64,000 nucleotides of DNA from Streptomyces sp. NBC_01669 (GCF_026339735.1 NZ_JAPEQG010000001.1:7214501-7278500); one strand, 5' to 3'; numbered from the stretch's first letter, positions 16,958-25,984 are shown. The notes: generated by a model from the letters alone, not told the origin. Made by a program: numbers and translations.

Positions 16958-17659
16958 ATGACCACACAGGGCCCCGGGCTGCATACACACGTGCTGGACA
17001 CCCTGGGTCTGGAGATCGCCGCGGGGGACTGCCCGCCGGGCCGGGTGCTGCGCACCGACGAGCTGGCCCAGCGCTTCGACGTCTCGCGCACGGTCGTCCG
17101 CGAAGTGGTCCGTGTCCTCGAATCCATGCACCTGGTCGAGTCCCGGCGCCGGGTCGGCGTGACCGTACAGCCGACCGAGGCATGGAACGTCTACGATCCG
17201 CAGGTCATCCGGTGGCGACTGGCCGGCGCCGACCGGCCGCGCCAGCTGCGCTCCCTGACCGTCCTGCGCTCGGCGATCGAACCGGTCGCGGCCGGACTCG
17301 CCGCCCGGCACGCCACGCCGGAACAGTGCGCCGCCCTCACCGAATGCGCCCTCGGCATGGTCGCGACCTCACGCGGCCAGCAGCTGGAGGGATACCTGGA
17401 GCACGACATCGCGTTCCACCGGATCGTGCTCAACGCCTCCGGCAACGAGATGTTCGCGCGGCTCGGGGACGTCGTCGCCGAGGTACTGGCGGGACGCACT
17501 CATCACCAGGTGATGTTCGAGGACCCGGACCCGGCGGCGGTCACGCTCCACGTACGTCTCGCGGAAGCGGTGCGGGAGGGCGACGTGGCGGATGCGGAGC
17601 GGCTGACGAAGGAGATCGCGGTGGGCGCCCTGCACGAACTGGACGTGCTCGCCCCCTGA
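16958..17659 (+). CDS. gntR: GntR/FCD-family regulator of gluconate genes
   Basis: A 233-residue regulator: winged helix (GLEIAAGDCPPGRVLRTDELAQRF through RTVVREVVRVLESMHLVESRRRVGVTV, residues 18-70) and an FCD ligand domain (LRSLTVLRSAIEPVAAGLAA, then DIAFHRIVLNASGN) with the metal-binding His/Asp pattern. Placed divergently from gntK-gntP, it is the expected gluconate-responsive repressor. ATG at 16958 is chosen; a TTG two codons earlier is possible. The S. coelicolor counterpart order gntR-gntK-gntP is known to me as SCO1678-1680. Confidence 0.92.
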   Translation: MTTQGPGLHTHVLDTLGLEIAAGDCPPGRVLRTDELAQRFDVSRTVVREVVRVLESMHLVESRRRVGVTVQPTEAWNVYDPQVIRWRLAGADRPRQLRSLTVLRSAIEPVAAGLAARHATPEQCAALTECALGMVATSRGQQLEGYLEHDIAFHRIVLNASGNEMFARLGDVVAEVLAGRTHHQVMFEDPDPAAVTLHVRLAEAVREGDVADAERLTKEIAVGALHELDVLAP

Positions 17660-17843
17660 GACCGCGGGGCACGCGCCGCACGGGGACCCCCGCGGAACCT
17701 TTGGTGCGGGCCGCCCTCCCGAGCGCCACCGTGCCGCCGCTGCCGGGACACCCACGCACCGCGTACGGTTGTTCGTGTTCGATCTTCGGATGTCGGTCGA
17801 ACGTCAGAGAAGCCGGGACCGTCACGAAAAGGGAGACCACGGT

Positions 17844-18929
17844 ATGGCGCAGCAGGTGCAAGGGGTCATCGCACCGGGAAAGAACGAGCCGGTACGGGTC
17901 GAGACGATCGTGATCCCGGACCCCGGTCCCGGTGAGGCCGTGGTGAAGATCCAGACGTGCGGCGTCTGCCACACCGACCTGCATTACAAGCAGGGCGGCA
18001 TCAACGACGACTTCCCGTTCCTGCTCGGCCACGAGGCCGCGGGAATCGTGGAGTCCGTCGGCGAGGGGGTCACGGACGTCGAGCCCGGCGACTTCGTCGT
18101 CCTCAACTGGCGTGCGGTCTGCGGGCAGTGCCGGGCGTGTCGGCGCGGCCGCCCCTGGTACTGCTTCAACACGCACAACGCCAAGCAGAAGATGACGCTG
18201 CTGGACGGCACCGAGCTGTCGCCCGCACTCGGTATCGGAGCGTTCGCGGAGAAGACCCTGGTCGCCGCGGGCCAGTGCACCAAGGTCGACCCCGAGGTCT
18301 CCCCGGCCGCCGCCGGGCTGCTCGGCTGCGGCGTCATGGCGGGCATCGGGGCCGCGATCAACACCGGCGAGGTCGGCCGTGGCGACTCGGTCGCCGTCAT
18401 CGGCTGCGGCGGTGTCGGCGACGCGGCCGTCATGGGCGCCCGGCTGGCCGGCGCCGCGAGGATCATCGCGGTGGACATCGACGACCGCAAGCTGGAGACG
18501 GCGAAGAAGATGGGTGCCACGCACACCGTCAACTCCCGCACCACCGACCCGGTCGAGGCGATCCGCGCGCTGACCGGCGGCAACGGCGCCGATGTCGTCA
18601 TCGAGGCGGTCGGCCGCCCGGAGACGTACAAGCAGGCGTTCTACGCCCGCGACCTCGCCGGCACGGTCGTCCTGGTCGGCGTCCCCACCCCGGAGATGCA
18701 GCTCGAACTGCCGCTGATCGACGTGTTCGGCCGCGGCGGCTCGCTCAAGTCGTCCTGGTACGGCGACTGCCTGCCCTCGCGCGACTTCCCGATGCTCATC
18801 GACCTTCACCAGCAGGGCCGGATCGACCTCGGTGCGTTCGTCACGGAGACCATCGGGCTCGGCGACGTCGAGCAGGCGTTCACCCGGATGCACGAAGGCG
18901 ACGTGCTGCGCTCGGTGGTGGTGTTCTGA
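17844..18929 (+). CDS. mscR: S-(hydroxymethyl)mycothiol dehydrogenase (zinc alcohol dehydrogenase)
   Basis: A 361-residue zinc-dependent dehydrogenase. CGVCHTDLH (about 38-46) and GHEAAG supply the catalytic zinc ligands, CGQCRACRRGRPWYC (about 92-106) the structural zinc, and VIGCGGVGDAAVMGARLAGA the NAD site. This layout matches MscR, which oxidises the formaldehyde-mycothiol adduct and also reduces S-nitrosomycothiol. GGGAG precedes the ATG at 17844 by 8 nt. Its TGA overlaps the ATG of a metallo-hydrolase gene, the usual partner in actinomycetes. mshC in the same window confirms mycothiol synthesis. Confidence 0.9.
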   Translation: MAQQVQGVIAPGKNEPVRVETIVIPDPGPGEAVVKIQTCGVCHTDLHYKQGGINDDFPFLLGHEAAGIVESVGEGVTDVEPGDFVVLNWRAVCGQCRACRRGRPWYCFNTHNAKQKMTLLDGTELSPALGIGAFAEKTLVAAGQCTKVDPEVSPAAAGLLGCGVMAGIGAAINTGEVGRGDSVAVIGCGGVGDAAVMGARLAGAARIIAVDIDDRKLETAKKMGATHTVNSRTTDPVEAIRALTGGNGADVVIEAVGRPETYKQAFYARDLAGTVVLVGVPTPEMQLELPLIDVFGRGGSLKSSWYGDCLPSRDFPMLIDLHQQGRIDLGAFVTETIGLGDVEQAFTRMHEGDVLRSVVVF

Positions 18930-19558
18930 TGACGGCCCGCATCGACCACCTCGTCACCTCCGGCACCTTCGCCCTCGACGGCGGCGAGTGGGACGTCGAC
19001 AACAACGTCTGGATCATCGGCGACGACACCGAGGCGATCGTCATCGACGCCGCCCATGATCCGGTCGCCATCGAGGACGCGCTCGGCGGCCGCACGTTGC
19101 GCGCCATCGTCTGCACGCACGCCCACAACGACCACATCGACGCGGCTCCGGCCCTCGCCGACGCCACGGGTGCGCCGATCCTGCTGCACCCCGACGACCT
19201 GCCGCTGTGGAAGCAGACCCACCCGGACCGCACGCCCGACGCCGAACTGGCGGAGGGCCAGGAGCTGCAGATCGCCGGGACCACGCTCCAGGTCCTGCAC
19301 ACACCCGGTCATGCCCCGGGAGCGGTGTGCCTGTACGCCCCCGAGCTGTCCACCGTCTTCACCGGGGACACGCTCTTCCAGGGCGGGCCCGGCGCCACCG
19401 GACGGTCGTTCTCGCACTTCCCGACGATCGTCGCGTCGATCAGGGACCGGCTGCTCGCACTGCCGGCGGACACCACCGTCCGTACCGGACACGGCGACTC
19501 CACCACGATCGGCGCCGAGGCGCCGCACCTCGACGAGTGGATCGCCCGCGGGCACTGA
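18929..19558 (+). CDS. MBL-fold metallo-hydrolase, MscR partner
   Basis: A 209-residue metallo-beta-lactamase-fold protein with the zinc motif CTHAHNDHID (about 63-71), then HTPGHAPGAVCLY and FTGDTLFQGGPGATG and a late RTGHGDSTTIG. The fold is that of glyoxalase II-type thioester hydrolases. ATGA overlap with mscR implies coupled translation and a joint role: hydrolysis of the S-formyl-mycothiol product to formate is the natural proposal, but it is inferred from context. Confidence 0.9.
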   Translation: MTARIDHLVTSGTFALDGGEWDVDNNVWIIGDDTEAIVIDAAHDPVAIEDALGGRTLRAIVCTHAHNDHIDAAPALADATGAPILLHPDDLPLWKQTHPDRTPDAELAEGQELQIAGTTLQVLHTPGHAPGAVCLYAPELSTVFTGDTLFQGGPGATGRSFSHFPTIVASIRDRLLALPADTTVRTGHGDSTTIGAEAPHLDEWIARGH

Positions 19559-19568
19559 CGTCAGGGGA

Positions 19569-20504
19569 TCACCGGTCCGGCCACGCGGAGAGCCGCAGCC
19601 CGCTCTCGAAGCGGCGCGGCCCGCCCGTGACCGGATCGGTGAACTCCAGTACCCGGGCAAGGAGTTGCAGCGGACGCGTCCAGTCGTCCGCCGCCCCCTC
19701 CGGTTCGACCACCGGATAGACCGGATCATGGACGAGCGGCAGACCCAGACTGTTCATATGAACCCGGAGCTGGTGGGTGCGCCCGGTGGCCGGCAGCAAC
19801 CGGTAGCGGCCCAGCCCCGCCCGGTGCTCCAGCAGCTCGATCCGGCTCTCGCTGTTCGCCTCGCCCGGCTCCTCCCGGGCCGCGATCACCCCGCGCTCCT
19901 TGACGATCCGGCTGCGTACGGTGCGCGGGAAGGCCAGGGCCGGGTCGTACGGTGCCACCGCCTCGTACTCCTTGCGCACCCGCTTGTCGCGGAACAGCGT
20001 CTGGTACGCGCCCCGCTCCTCGGGCCGTACGACGAAGAGCACGAGGCCCGCTGTCAGCCGGTCCAGCCGGTGCGCGGGCTGCAACGTCGGCAGAGCCAGC
20101 TCGCGGCGGAGCCGGGCCACCGCTGTTTCGGTGATGTGTCGGCCGCGCGGTGTCGTGGCGAGGAAGTGCGGCTTGTCGGCGACGACGAGATGCGCGTCGC
20201 GGTACACGACACCGACGGGGAACGGCACCGGCTCCTCCGGCGCGAAGTCCCGGTGGAACCAGAGATACCGGCCCGCCGTGTACGGCTCGTCGGGCGCCAC
20301 GGGCCCCTGCACCGAGACGAACCTGCCCTCGGCGAGCATGGCGTCCACCCGGTGCGCTCCGATCGCACCTCCGAACCGCGCCAGCAGATGGTCACGGACC
20401 GTCGCCCACTCCCCGCCCGGATCCTCGGGGAGCCGCACCCGCACCGGATCGATCCCGTCCCGCTGCGGCAGGGGCGCCGACGGAGGCTTCGCCCGGCCTC
20501 TCAT
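19569..20504 (-). CDS. RluA-family RNA pseudouridine synthase
   Basis: A 311-residue enzyme. The catalytic motif HRLDRLTAGLVLF contains the active-site Asp; PRTVRSRI, ATGRTHQLRVHMNSLGLPLVHDPVY completes the RluA-type fold. It isomerises specific uridines in rRNA or tRNA; the site cannot be predicted. The N-terminal ~90 residues lack a clear S4 motif. ATG at 20504; stop only 10 bp from that of the convergent metallo-hydrolase gene. Confidence 0.9.
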   Translation of the reverse strand: MRGRAKPPSAPLPQRDGIDPVRVRLPEDPGGEWATVRDHLLARFGGAIGAHRVDAMLAEGRFVSVQGPVAPDEPYTAGRYLWFHRDFAPEEPVPFPVGVVYRDAHLVVADKPHFLATTPRGRHITETAVARLRRELALPTLQPAHRLDRLTAGLVLFVVRPEERGAYQTLFRDKRVRKEYEAVAPYDPALAFPRTVRSRIVKERGVIAAREEPGEANSESRIELLEHRAGLGRYRLLPATGRTHQLRVHMNSLGLPLVHDPVYPVVEPEGAADDWTRPLQLLARVLEFTDPVTGGPRRFESGLRLSAWPDR

Positions 20505-20615
20505 CGCGAGGTCCCGGCCGGTGCGTCGGCGCCCGGGGCGCGGCAGCTGCTGACGGTGCTGGTGGTCATGGTGCCGGTCATCCTGTCACAGCGTCGGCGC
20601 AGCTCACCGGCGGTG

Positions 20616-20774
20616 TCAGACCGGTGGCAGCGTCACCTTCTCGGGGCCGCACCCGACGCGTTCGGCCTTCGCGGCGACATAGCCGGGCAGCAGCGCACGG
20701 GTGAGATCCGGGCTTTTCGGATCGGTACGGAGCGTGACCTCGACGACGAAGACCACCTGACCGGTCTGGCACAT
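20616..20774 (-). CDS. Small protein of 52 residues, function unknown
   Basis: An ORF reading MCQTGQVVFVVEV at the start, then LRTDPKSPDLTRALLPGYVA and ending GPEKVTLPPV. About 43 of 52 codons end in G or C, a coding-like bias that the other frames here do not share as well. It lies between lacZ (stop at 20811) and the pseudouridine synthase gene, same strand, 36 bp behind lacZ, so it may be its operon tail. No family recognised and no strong ribosome binding site. Confidence 0.45.
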   Translation of the reverse strand: MCQTGQVVFVVEVTLRTDPKSPDLTRALLPGYVAAKAERVGCGPEKVTLPPV

Positions 20775-20810
20775 CGTCCGGCGGCCACCGGACCGGGAAC
20801 CAGCCGTACC

Positions 20811-23696
20811 TCACCCCACGGGCGAGAACACGAACGAGAACTCCGTCTCGGCCGCGTCGAGGCGGTACTCCGGCAGCACGCCCGGCCCGCACGACTGCGA
20901 CCCGATGCCCTGCAGCGCGTGATCCAGGTGGACCCAGACGGTCTCCCCGGCCACCAGATCCGGCCCGTGCCCCGCAGTGTCCAGCTGCTCGCTCGTCCAC
21001 CGCCGTGCGGAGAACCAGAACGGCGCGCCGCCCTCGGCCCGCACCCCGGCACCGTCGCCGTCCGTCAGCTCCGCCCAGCGGACATCGGCCCGGGCGCCGT
21101 TCTCCTGCGGCCGGACGTACGGGGTCTGCATCGCGTCGACGGACGTCTCCCACCGCCCGAGCATCGAGGCGGCCCGGGTGTCCGGGTACGCCTCACCGGG
21201 CCCGCCGCCGAACCATCGCGCCCCGCCGTACGCGGCAGGCAGCCCGAACCGGATCCCCAGCCGGGGCAGCGGCACCCGCCACTCGCCCTCGGGCGCCACG
21301 GACACGGTGAGCCCGAGCCGTTCCCCGTCGGCGGTCCACCGGTACTCCGTACGCAGCCCCGTATCCACCCCGGCGGGCGCCACCCGTGTCCGTACGGTCA
21401 GCGAGTCCTCGCCCACCTCCACGGCGTCGATCCGGTGGTGCATCCGGTGCAGCCCCAACTCCCGCCACCGCAGCCCGTACCGTTCGTCCGGCTGCCAGGC
21501 CGCACCGTTGTCGTTGTCGGTGGGCGCCCGCCACACATCGAGCCGCAGCGCCTGAACGGGTACGTCCCCGAGCCGGACCAACGCCCCGGTCGCCGCATCG
21601 AAGACGCCGCTGCCGAGGATGACCACCCCGTCAGCCGCCTCCGGTCGCGAGCCCACCGCGGCCGCAGCCGGAACCACCGCCCCGACCGCCGGCTGCCCCC
21701 AAGCCACCACGTGCCCGCGCCCGGCCCACGCAGCGTCCTCGGCGAGCACCGCCCGCACGGTCCATACGCCCTCGCCGCCCTTGGGGAGTGCTGCCTCCGC
21801 GTGGGCTCCGGGCGCCAGGCCGGGCACGGTGAGCGGGCCCGATGCGCGGAGCTCCCCGTCCACCTCGTGCGACCAGACGAACTCCAGGTGGCCGAGGTCC
21901 GCGAAGTCGTACCCATTGACGATCCGGACGGTTCCCGCCGATGTCCCGGCCTCGATCCGTACCGGCTCGATGACCTTCTTGTACTCGATCAGCCCGGGGG
22001 AGGGCGTGCGGTCGGGGAAGAGCAGTCCGTCGCAGACGAAGTTGCCGTCGTGCAGCTCCTCGCCGAAGTCCCCGCCGTAGGCGAAGCCGTGCTCGGGGTG
22101 GGCGATTCCGTGGTCGATCCACTCCCAGACGAACCCGCCCTGGCAGCGCTCGTACTGCTCGAAGAGCCGCTGGTACTCGCTCAGTCCGCCGGGACCGTTG
22201 CCCATCGCGTGCCCGTACTCGCACATGATGAACGGCATCGCGCGCCGCCGGGCGTCCAGCGGCGGGTCGCCCCACGGGTCCTCGGCCCGCTTCCCGATCA
22301 GCTCGACCTCGGCGTGGGTCGGATACATCCGCGAGTACAGGTCGACGTCCTTGCAGGAGAGATCGCCCTCGTAGTGCACCAGCCGGTCCGGATCCCGGTC
22401 CTTGACCCACTCGGCCATCGCCGTGAGCCCGCGCCCCGACCCGCACTCGTTGCCGAGCGACCAGATGATCACCGAGGCGTGGTTCTTGTCGCGCTCCACC
22501 ATGCGCGCGGCCCGGTCGAGCAGTGCCGGGGTCCACCGTTCGTCGTCGACCGGGTTGTTGCGCCACTCCAGGTCGACAAAGCCATGTGTCTCCAGATCGC
22601 ACTCGTCGATCACCCAGAGCCCGAGCTCGTCGCAGAGATCCAGGAACGCCGGGTGCGGCGGGTAGTGGCTCGTCCGTACGGCATTGATGTTGTGCCGCTT
22701 CATCAGCACCAGATCGCGCCGCATCGTGTGTGCGTCCACGGTCCGCCCGGTCTCCGGGTGGAACTCGTGCCGGTTCACCCCGCGGAAGAGCACCCGCCGA
22801 CCGTTGACCTTGACGACCCCGTCCTCGACGGCGACGGTACGGAATCCGATCCGCAGCGGTATCCGCTCACCGGCCGTCACCAGCTCACCGTCGTAGAGCC
22901 GGGGCGTCTCGGCGGTCCACGGCTCGACCGGCACGGTCACCGCCTCATCCGTTGCGACATCGACCCCCAGCCCGGGCACCAGGACCCGCCCGTCGGCGCC
23001 GTCGCACTCCACCCGCAGCGTCCCGGTCCCGGCGCGGTGGTCGTAGCCGGCGTGCACGAAGAAGTCCCGGGGCGCGCCGTCCGGCCGGTGCAGCAGCGTG
23101 ACGTCCCGGAAGATCCCCGGCAGCCACCACTGGTCCTGGTCCTCCAGATAGCTTCCGGACGACCACTGGTGCACCCGTACGGCCAGTACGTTGTCCTCGG
23201 CCCGCACGACCCCGCCGACCGCGAACTCGTGCGGCAGTCGGGACCCCTTGAAATCCCCCAGCTCCTCGCCGTTGAGCCAGACCCGGGCGGCGGACTCCAC
23301 CCCGTCGAACCGCAGCACGCACTCGCCGCCCTCCGGCCACCCGGCCGGCAGATCGAAGGTCAGCAGATGGTCCCCGGTCGGATTCTCGGTCGGCACCAGC
23401 GGCGGATCGACCGGGAAGGGGTAGACGACATTCGTGTACGCGGGAGCTCCGCCGGCTCCCTGCAGCACCCAGTGTCCGGGCACCGCGACCGTTCCCCAGC
23501 CGGACGCGTCGAACCCGGACTGCGCGAACGAGGCGCCCTCGGCGGAAGCGGTCGGCGAGAGCCGGAACCGCCAATCCCCGTTCAGCGACATCCGCCCGGC
23601 GTCCGACCCCGCGTACCAGGACCGGGGCGGCAGCCCGCCCGATCCGGGGGACACGTCCATGTACCAGGGGAGGGGGTGCGTATGCGTACGGCTCAT
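20811..23696 (-). CDS. lacZ: Beta-galactosidase, GH2 (LacZ type)
   Basis: A 961-residue glycoside hydrolase family 2 enzyme. An N-terminal jelly roll (SLNGDWRFRL, VPGHWVLQG, YTNVVYPF) precedes the barrel with RGVNRHEFHPETGR, the acid/base segment IIWSLGNECGSG (about residue 417) and the nucleophile segment IMCEYGHAMGNG (about 491). The C-terminal domain ends in FGGGPGEAYPDTR and a small-chain-like region. Size and order fit LacZ. It lacks a signal peptide, so it should act on imported galactosides. GGGAG lies just upstream of ATG 23696, and a LacI-type palindrome is about 52 bp further up. Confidence 0.95.
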   Translation of the reverse strand: MSRTHTHPLPWYMDVSPGSGGLPPRSWYAGSDAGRMSLNGDWRFRLSPTASAEGASFAQSGFDASGWGTVAVPGHWVLQGAGGAPAYTNVVYPFPVDPPLVPTENPTGDHLLTFDLPAGWPEGGECVLRFDGVESAARVWLNGEELGDFKGSRLPHEFAVGGVVRAEDNVLAVRVHQWSSGSYLEDQDQWWLPGIFRDVTLLHRPDGAPRDFFVHAGYDHRAGTGTLRVECDGADGRVLVPGLGVDVATDEAVTVPVEPWTAETPRLYDGELVTAGERIPLRIGFRTVAVEDGVVKVNGRRVLFRGVNRHEFHPETGRTVDAHTMRRDLVLMKRHNINAVRTSHYPPHPAFLDLCDELGLWVIDECDLETHGFVDLEWRNNPVDDERWTPALLDRAARMVERDKNHASVIIWSLGNECGSGRGLTAMAEWVKDRDPDRLVHYEGDLSCKDVDLYSRMYPTHAEVELIGKRAEDPWGDPPLDARRRAMPFIMCEYGHAMGNGPGGLSEYQRLFEQYERCQGGFVWEWIDHGIAHPEHGFAYGGDFGEELHDGNFVCDGLLFPDRTPSPGLIEYKKVIEPVRIEAGTSAGTVRIVNGYDFADLGHLEFVWSHEVDGELRASGPLTVPGLAPGAHAEAALPKGGEGVWTVRAVLAEDAAWAGRGHVVAWGQPAVGAVVPAAAAVGSRPEAADGVVILGSGVFDAATGALVRLGDVPVQALRLDVWRAPTDNDNGAAWQPDERYGLRWRELGLHRMHHRIDAVEVGEDSLTVRTRVAPAGVDTGLRTEYRWTADGERLGLTVSVAPEGEWRVPLPRLGIRFGLPAAYGGARWFGGGPGEAYPDTRAASMLGRWETSVDAMQTPYVRPQENGARADVRWAELTDGDGAGVRAEGGAPFWFSARRWTSEQLDTAGHGPDLVAGETVWVHLDHALQGIGSQSCGPGVLPEYRLDAAETEFSFVFSPVG

Positions 23697-23747
23697 GATT
23701 CTCCCTGCTCGGCAACGCCCGGTTCGCTGCTGGACGTTAACCATGGA

Positions 23748-23759
23748 TGAACCGTTTCA
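23748..23759. promoter_or_regulatory. Candidate LacI-type operator upstream of lacZ
   Basis: TGAACCGTTTCA has matching TGAA and TTCA arms around a central CG, the typical form of LacI-family sites. It sits about 52 bp before the lacZ start. No lacI gene is present in the window, so a regulator elsewhere would have to bind. Confidence 0.45.
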
Positions 23760-24047
23760 ACAAGGGGGCGGAGGGACCGGCGCCGGATGACTTCGGCGAC
23801 CGAGTCCCTGCGAGGGCACACGGGCTCCTGTGCGGCGTACCGGCGCCGACCCTCGGTCCCGGTGGACCTGCGCCGGCAGCCGTGCGGAACCCGCCGAAAC
23901 ACATTCGGCCCATCGGCGCCGTGGCCGGCTTGACGCGGTGATCCCCGGCCAACACAGTCGAGATGCGGTGCGATCGACGTCCCCAGCACGACCCGCGTCC
24001 GTGCGGTCCGACCTCCGGCCGTCGGCAGACACCACGGGAAGGCAGCG
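23760..24047. other. Intergenic region, no gene seen
   Basis: Divergent gap between lacZ and the GAP-family gene. Several reading frames are open on both strands, as expected at this GC content, but none has a binding site, family motif or clear codon bias. The promoters of both neighbours should lie here. Confidence 0.5.
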
Positions 24048-24176
24048 ATGGCCGAGAACCGGAGCGAGACGCGGTCTCTGCCGTCCGGCGGGCCCGAGAC
24101 CCCTGGCCACGGAAAACCGCGCGGACACAGGCCCCGGAACGGGACCGGCTACGTGGCCGGCAGCGATGGTCCTTGA
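24048..24176 (+). CDS. Possible 42-residue leader peptide
   Basis: GGGAAGG lies 5 nt before ATG 24048. The peptide (starting MAENRSETRSLPSGGPETPG) is polar and basic with mostly G or C third bases. Its TGA ends 8 bp inside the GAP-family gene, whose own start has no clear binding site, so it may serve to couple translation of that gene. It could also be chance; no homolog recognised. Confidence 0.33.
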   Translation: MAENRSETRSLPSGGPETPGHGKPRGHRPRNGTGYVAGSDGP

Positions 24177-24810
24177 CCTCGTCCTCATCGGCACGGCCAT
24201 CACGCTCGGGCCCATTCACAACAGCGCCTTCATCCTGCTGCTCTCCGCCGACAGAGGTGTACGCAAGGGGCTGGCGTTCATCCTGTCGTGGCTCGGCGGC
24301 CTCGTGCTGGTGATCGCTGCCGTGATCCTTCTGACCGGCGGCACGCCCCCGGCGCGCCAGAGTGTTCCGTCGACGGCGGCGCTCGCGGCCAAGCTGGCCC
24401 TGGGCGTGGGGCTCGTCGCGTACGGCGAACACAAGCGGCGCGGTCCACCTCGCCCCCGTCGCTCACCCAAGTGGATGGCGGGACTGGACCGCGCGTCCGG
24501 ATGGGCGGCGGCCGGACTGGCTGTCCTGCTGCAGCCCTGGGCCATGGTCGGTGCCGGGGCCGCCACGGCAGTGGGCGCGGATCTCTCCTCGGTGGCGTCC
24601 ACGCTGGCCCTCACGGGGTTCTGTGTGCTGGCCACGTCCAGCCTGCTGGCGATGGAGCTGTACGCCACCTTTTCACCCGTTTCGGCAGGTTCAAAGCTAC
24701 GAGGGTTGCTCAGCTGGCTCGACAGCCATCAGGACCAGGCGATCGTGTCGCTGTCACTTCTGCTGGGGCTGTGGCTGGTCACCAACAGCATCTACCAGCT
24801 CGTCAAGTGA
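24166..24810 (+). CDS. GAP (Sap, sulfolipid-1-addressing-like) family membrane protein
   Basis: A 214-residue protein with about six hydrophobic helices. LVLIGTAITLGPIHNSAFILLLSADRGVRKGLAFILSWLGGL at the N-terminus is typical of the GAP/Sap family, named from the mycobacterial sulfolipid-addressing protein and distantly related to LysE-type exporters. Role in Streptomyces unknown. ATG at 24166 starts directly at the first helix. The next gene begins about 330 bp later. Confidence 0.82.
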   Translation: MVLDLVLIGTAITLGPIHNSAFILLLSADRGVRKGLAFILSWLGGLVLVIAAVILLTGGTPPARQSVPSTAALAAKLALGVGLVAYGEHKRRGPPRPRRSPKWMAGLDRASGWAAAGLAVLLQPWAMVGAGAATAVGADLSSVASTLALTGFCVLATSSLLAMELYATFSPVSAGSKLRGLLSWLDSHQDQAIVSLSLLLGLWLVTNSIYQLVK

Positions 24811-25141
24811 GGGCGGCGGCCCCGGGCCGACCGCCGCCACCACCGTGCGGGCCGGAGCGCCGGGACCGGTCGCGGCGTCACTGGCCCGGTCGCGTGAGAT
24901 TCCCTTCCCCCGGCGAGCGTTCCGCGCGCCGGTCCGGCCCGCCCGCCGCGTTCGGTGATCCCCTCCTTTGGAGGTGTGGCGCGAAGCGGCTCACTTTCCG
25001 ATTCCGACCCCTCTGCTCCCGAGAGACCGGCGCGGCGGCACCGCGTCGCCCTTCCTCCAAGCGACTGCCGGGCCCCCGACGGCCCGCCCGGCGGGGTTGT
25101 CTGCCGACCGACGGGCCGCACGGAGTGCCGAAGGAGAAGTC
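24811..25141. other. Intergenic region before the SDR gene
   Basis: No gene seen. The reading frame of the SDR remains open upstream to 24968, but that segment has no conserved character and the ribosome binding site lies at about 25131-25137, so it is probably leader sequence. Confidence 0.5.
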
Positions 25142-25984
25142 GTGGTGGCAGGAAGTACCGGTGAGGCGCGGGGCGCCATGTCCGCGCGACTCGTGGCGGG
25201 GCAGAAAGCGCTGGTGACCGGGGCGAATTCGGGCATCGGCAAGGCGACCGCGATCGCGCTCGGACGGGCCGGCGCGGATGTCGTCGTCAACTACGTGGCC
25301 GGCGCGGACGAGGCCGAGAAGGTCGTGGACGAGATCAAGGGTTTCGGGGTCCGCGCCTACGCACACCAGGCCGACGTGTCGCAGGAGGACCAGGTCGTCG
25401 ACATGGTCGCCCGCATGGTCGAGGAGCTCGGCACCATCGACATCATGGTGGCCAACGCAGGCCTCCAACGGGATGCGCCGACGGTGGACATGACGCTCGC
25501 CCAGTGGCAGAAGGTCATCGACGTCAATCTCACCGGCCAGTTCCTCTGCGCGCGTGAGGCCACCAAGGAGTTCGTCCGGCGCGGTGTCGTCCCGGAGGTC
25601 TCCCGGGCGGCCGGGAAGATCATTTGCATGAGCTCGGTCCACCAGATCGTTCCCTGGGCGGGCCATGTCAACTACGCCTCCTCCAAGGGCGGCGTGGGCA
25701 TGCTGATGCAGACCCTCGCCCAGGAGCTGGCACCGCAGCGGATCCGGGTGAACGCCATCGCACCCGGCGCCATCCGCACCCCCATCAACAAGGACGCCTG
25801 GAACACCCCCGAGGCGGAGGCCGACCTCCTGCGGCTGATCCCGTACCGACGGGTCGGAGATCCGGACGACATCGCCAACGCCGTCGTCGCGGTGGCGTCC
25901 GACCTCCTCGACTACGTCGTGGGCGCCACGCTCTACGTCGACGGGGGGATGACGCTCTTCCCCGGCTTCGCCACCGGGGGCTGA
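25142..25984 (+). CDS. SDR family oxidoreductase, glucose 1-dehydrogenase-like
   Basis: A 280-residue short-chain dehydrogenase. TGANSGIGKATAIALGRAGADVVVNYV binds NAD(P), VANAG follows, the catalytic Ser lies in ICMSSVHQ and NYASSKGG holds Tyr and Lys. The C-terminal YVVGATLYVDGGMTLFPGF resembles bacterial glucose 1-dehydrogenases, so aldose oxidation is plausible. GTG at 25142 is used because GAAGGAG lies just upstream; ATG at 25178 is an alternative giving 268 residues. Cytochrome bd genes follow on the same strand after about 350 bp. Confidence 0.88.
   Translation: MVAGSTGEARGAMSARLVAGQKALVTGANSGIGKATAIALGRAGADVVVNYVAGADEAEKVVDEIKGFGVRAYAHQADVSQEDQVVDMVARMVEELGTIDIMVANAGLQRDAPTVDMTLAQWQKVIDVNLTGQFLCAREATKEFVRRGVVPEVSRAAGKIICMSSVHQIVPWAGHVNYASSKGGVGMLMQTLAQELAPQRIRVNAIAPGAIRTPINKDAWNTPEAEADLLRLIPYRRVGDPDDIANAVVAVASDLLDYVVGATLYVDGGMTLFPGFATGG

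Noticed and set aside
18929..19558. Beta-lactamase
   Set aside because: The zinc motif belongs to the wider MBL fold; coupling to mscR and glyoxalase II-like motifs indicate a thioester hydrolase.
19056..23750. Very long open frame (1564 codons) on the plus strand
   Set aside because: It runs antisense to lacZ and the pseudouridine synthase gene, both of which have full catalytic motifs. Long antisense frames are a by-product of GC-rich third codon positions.
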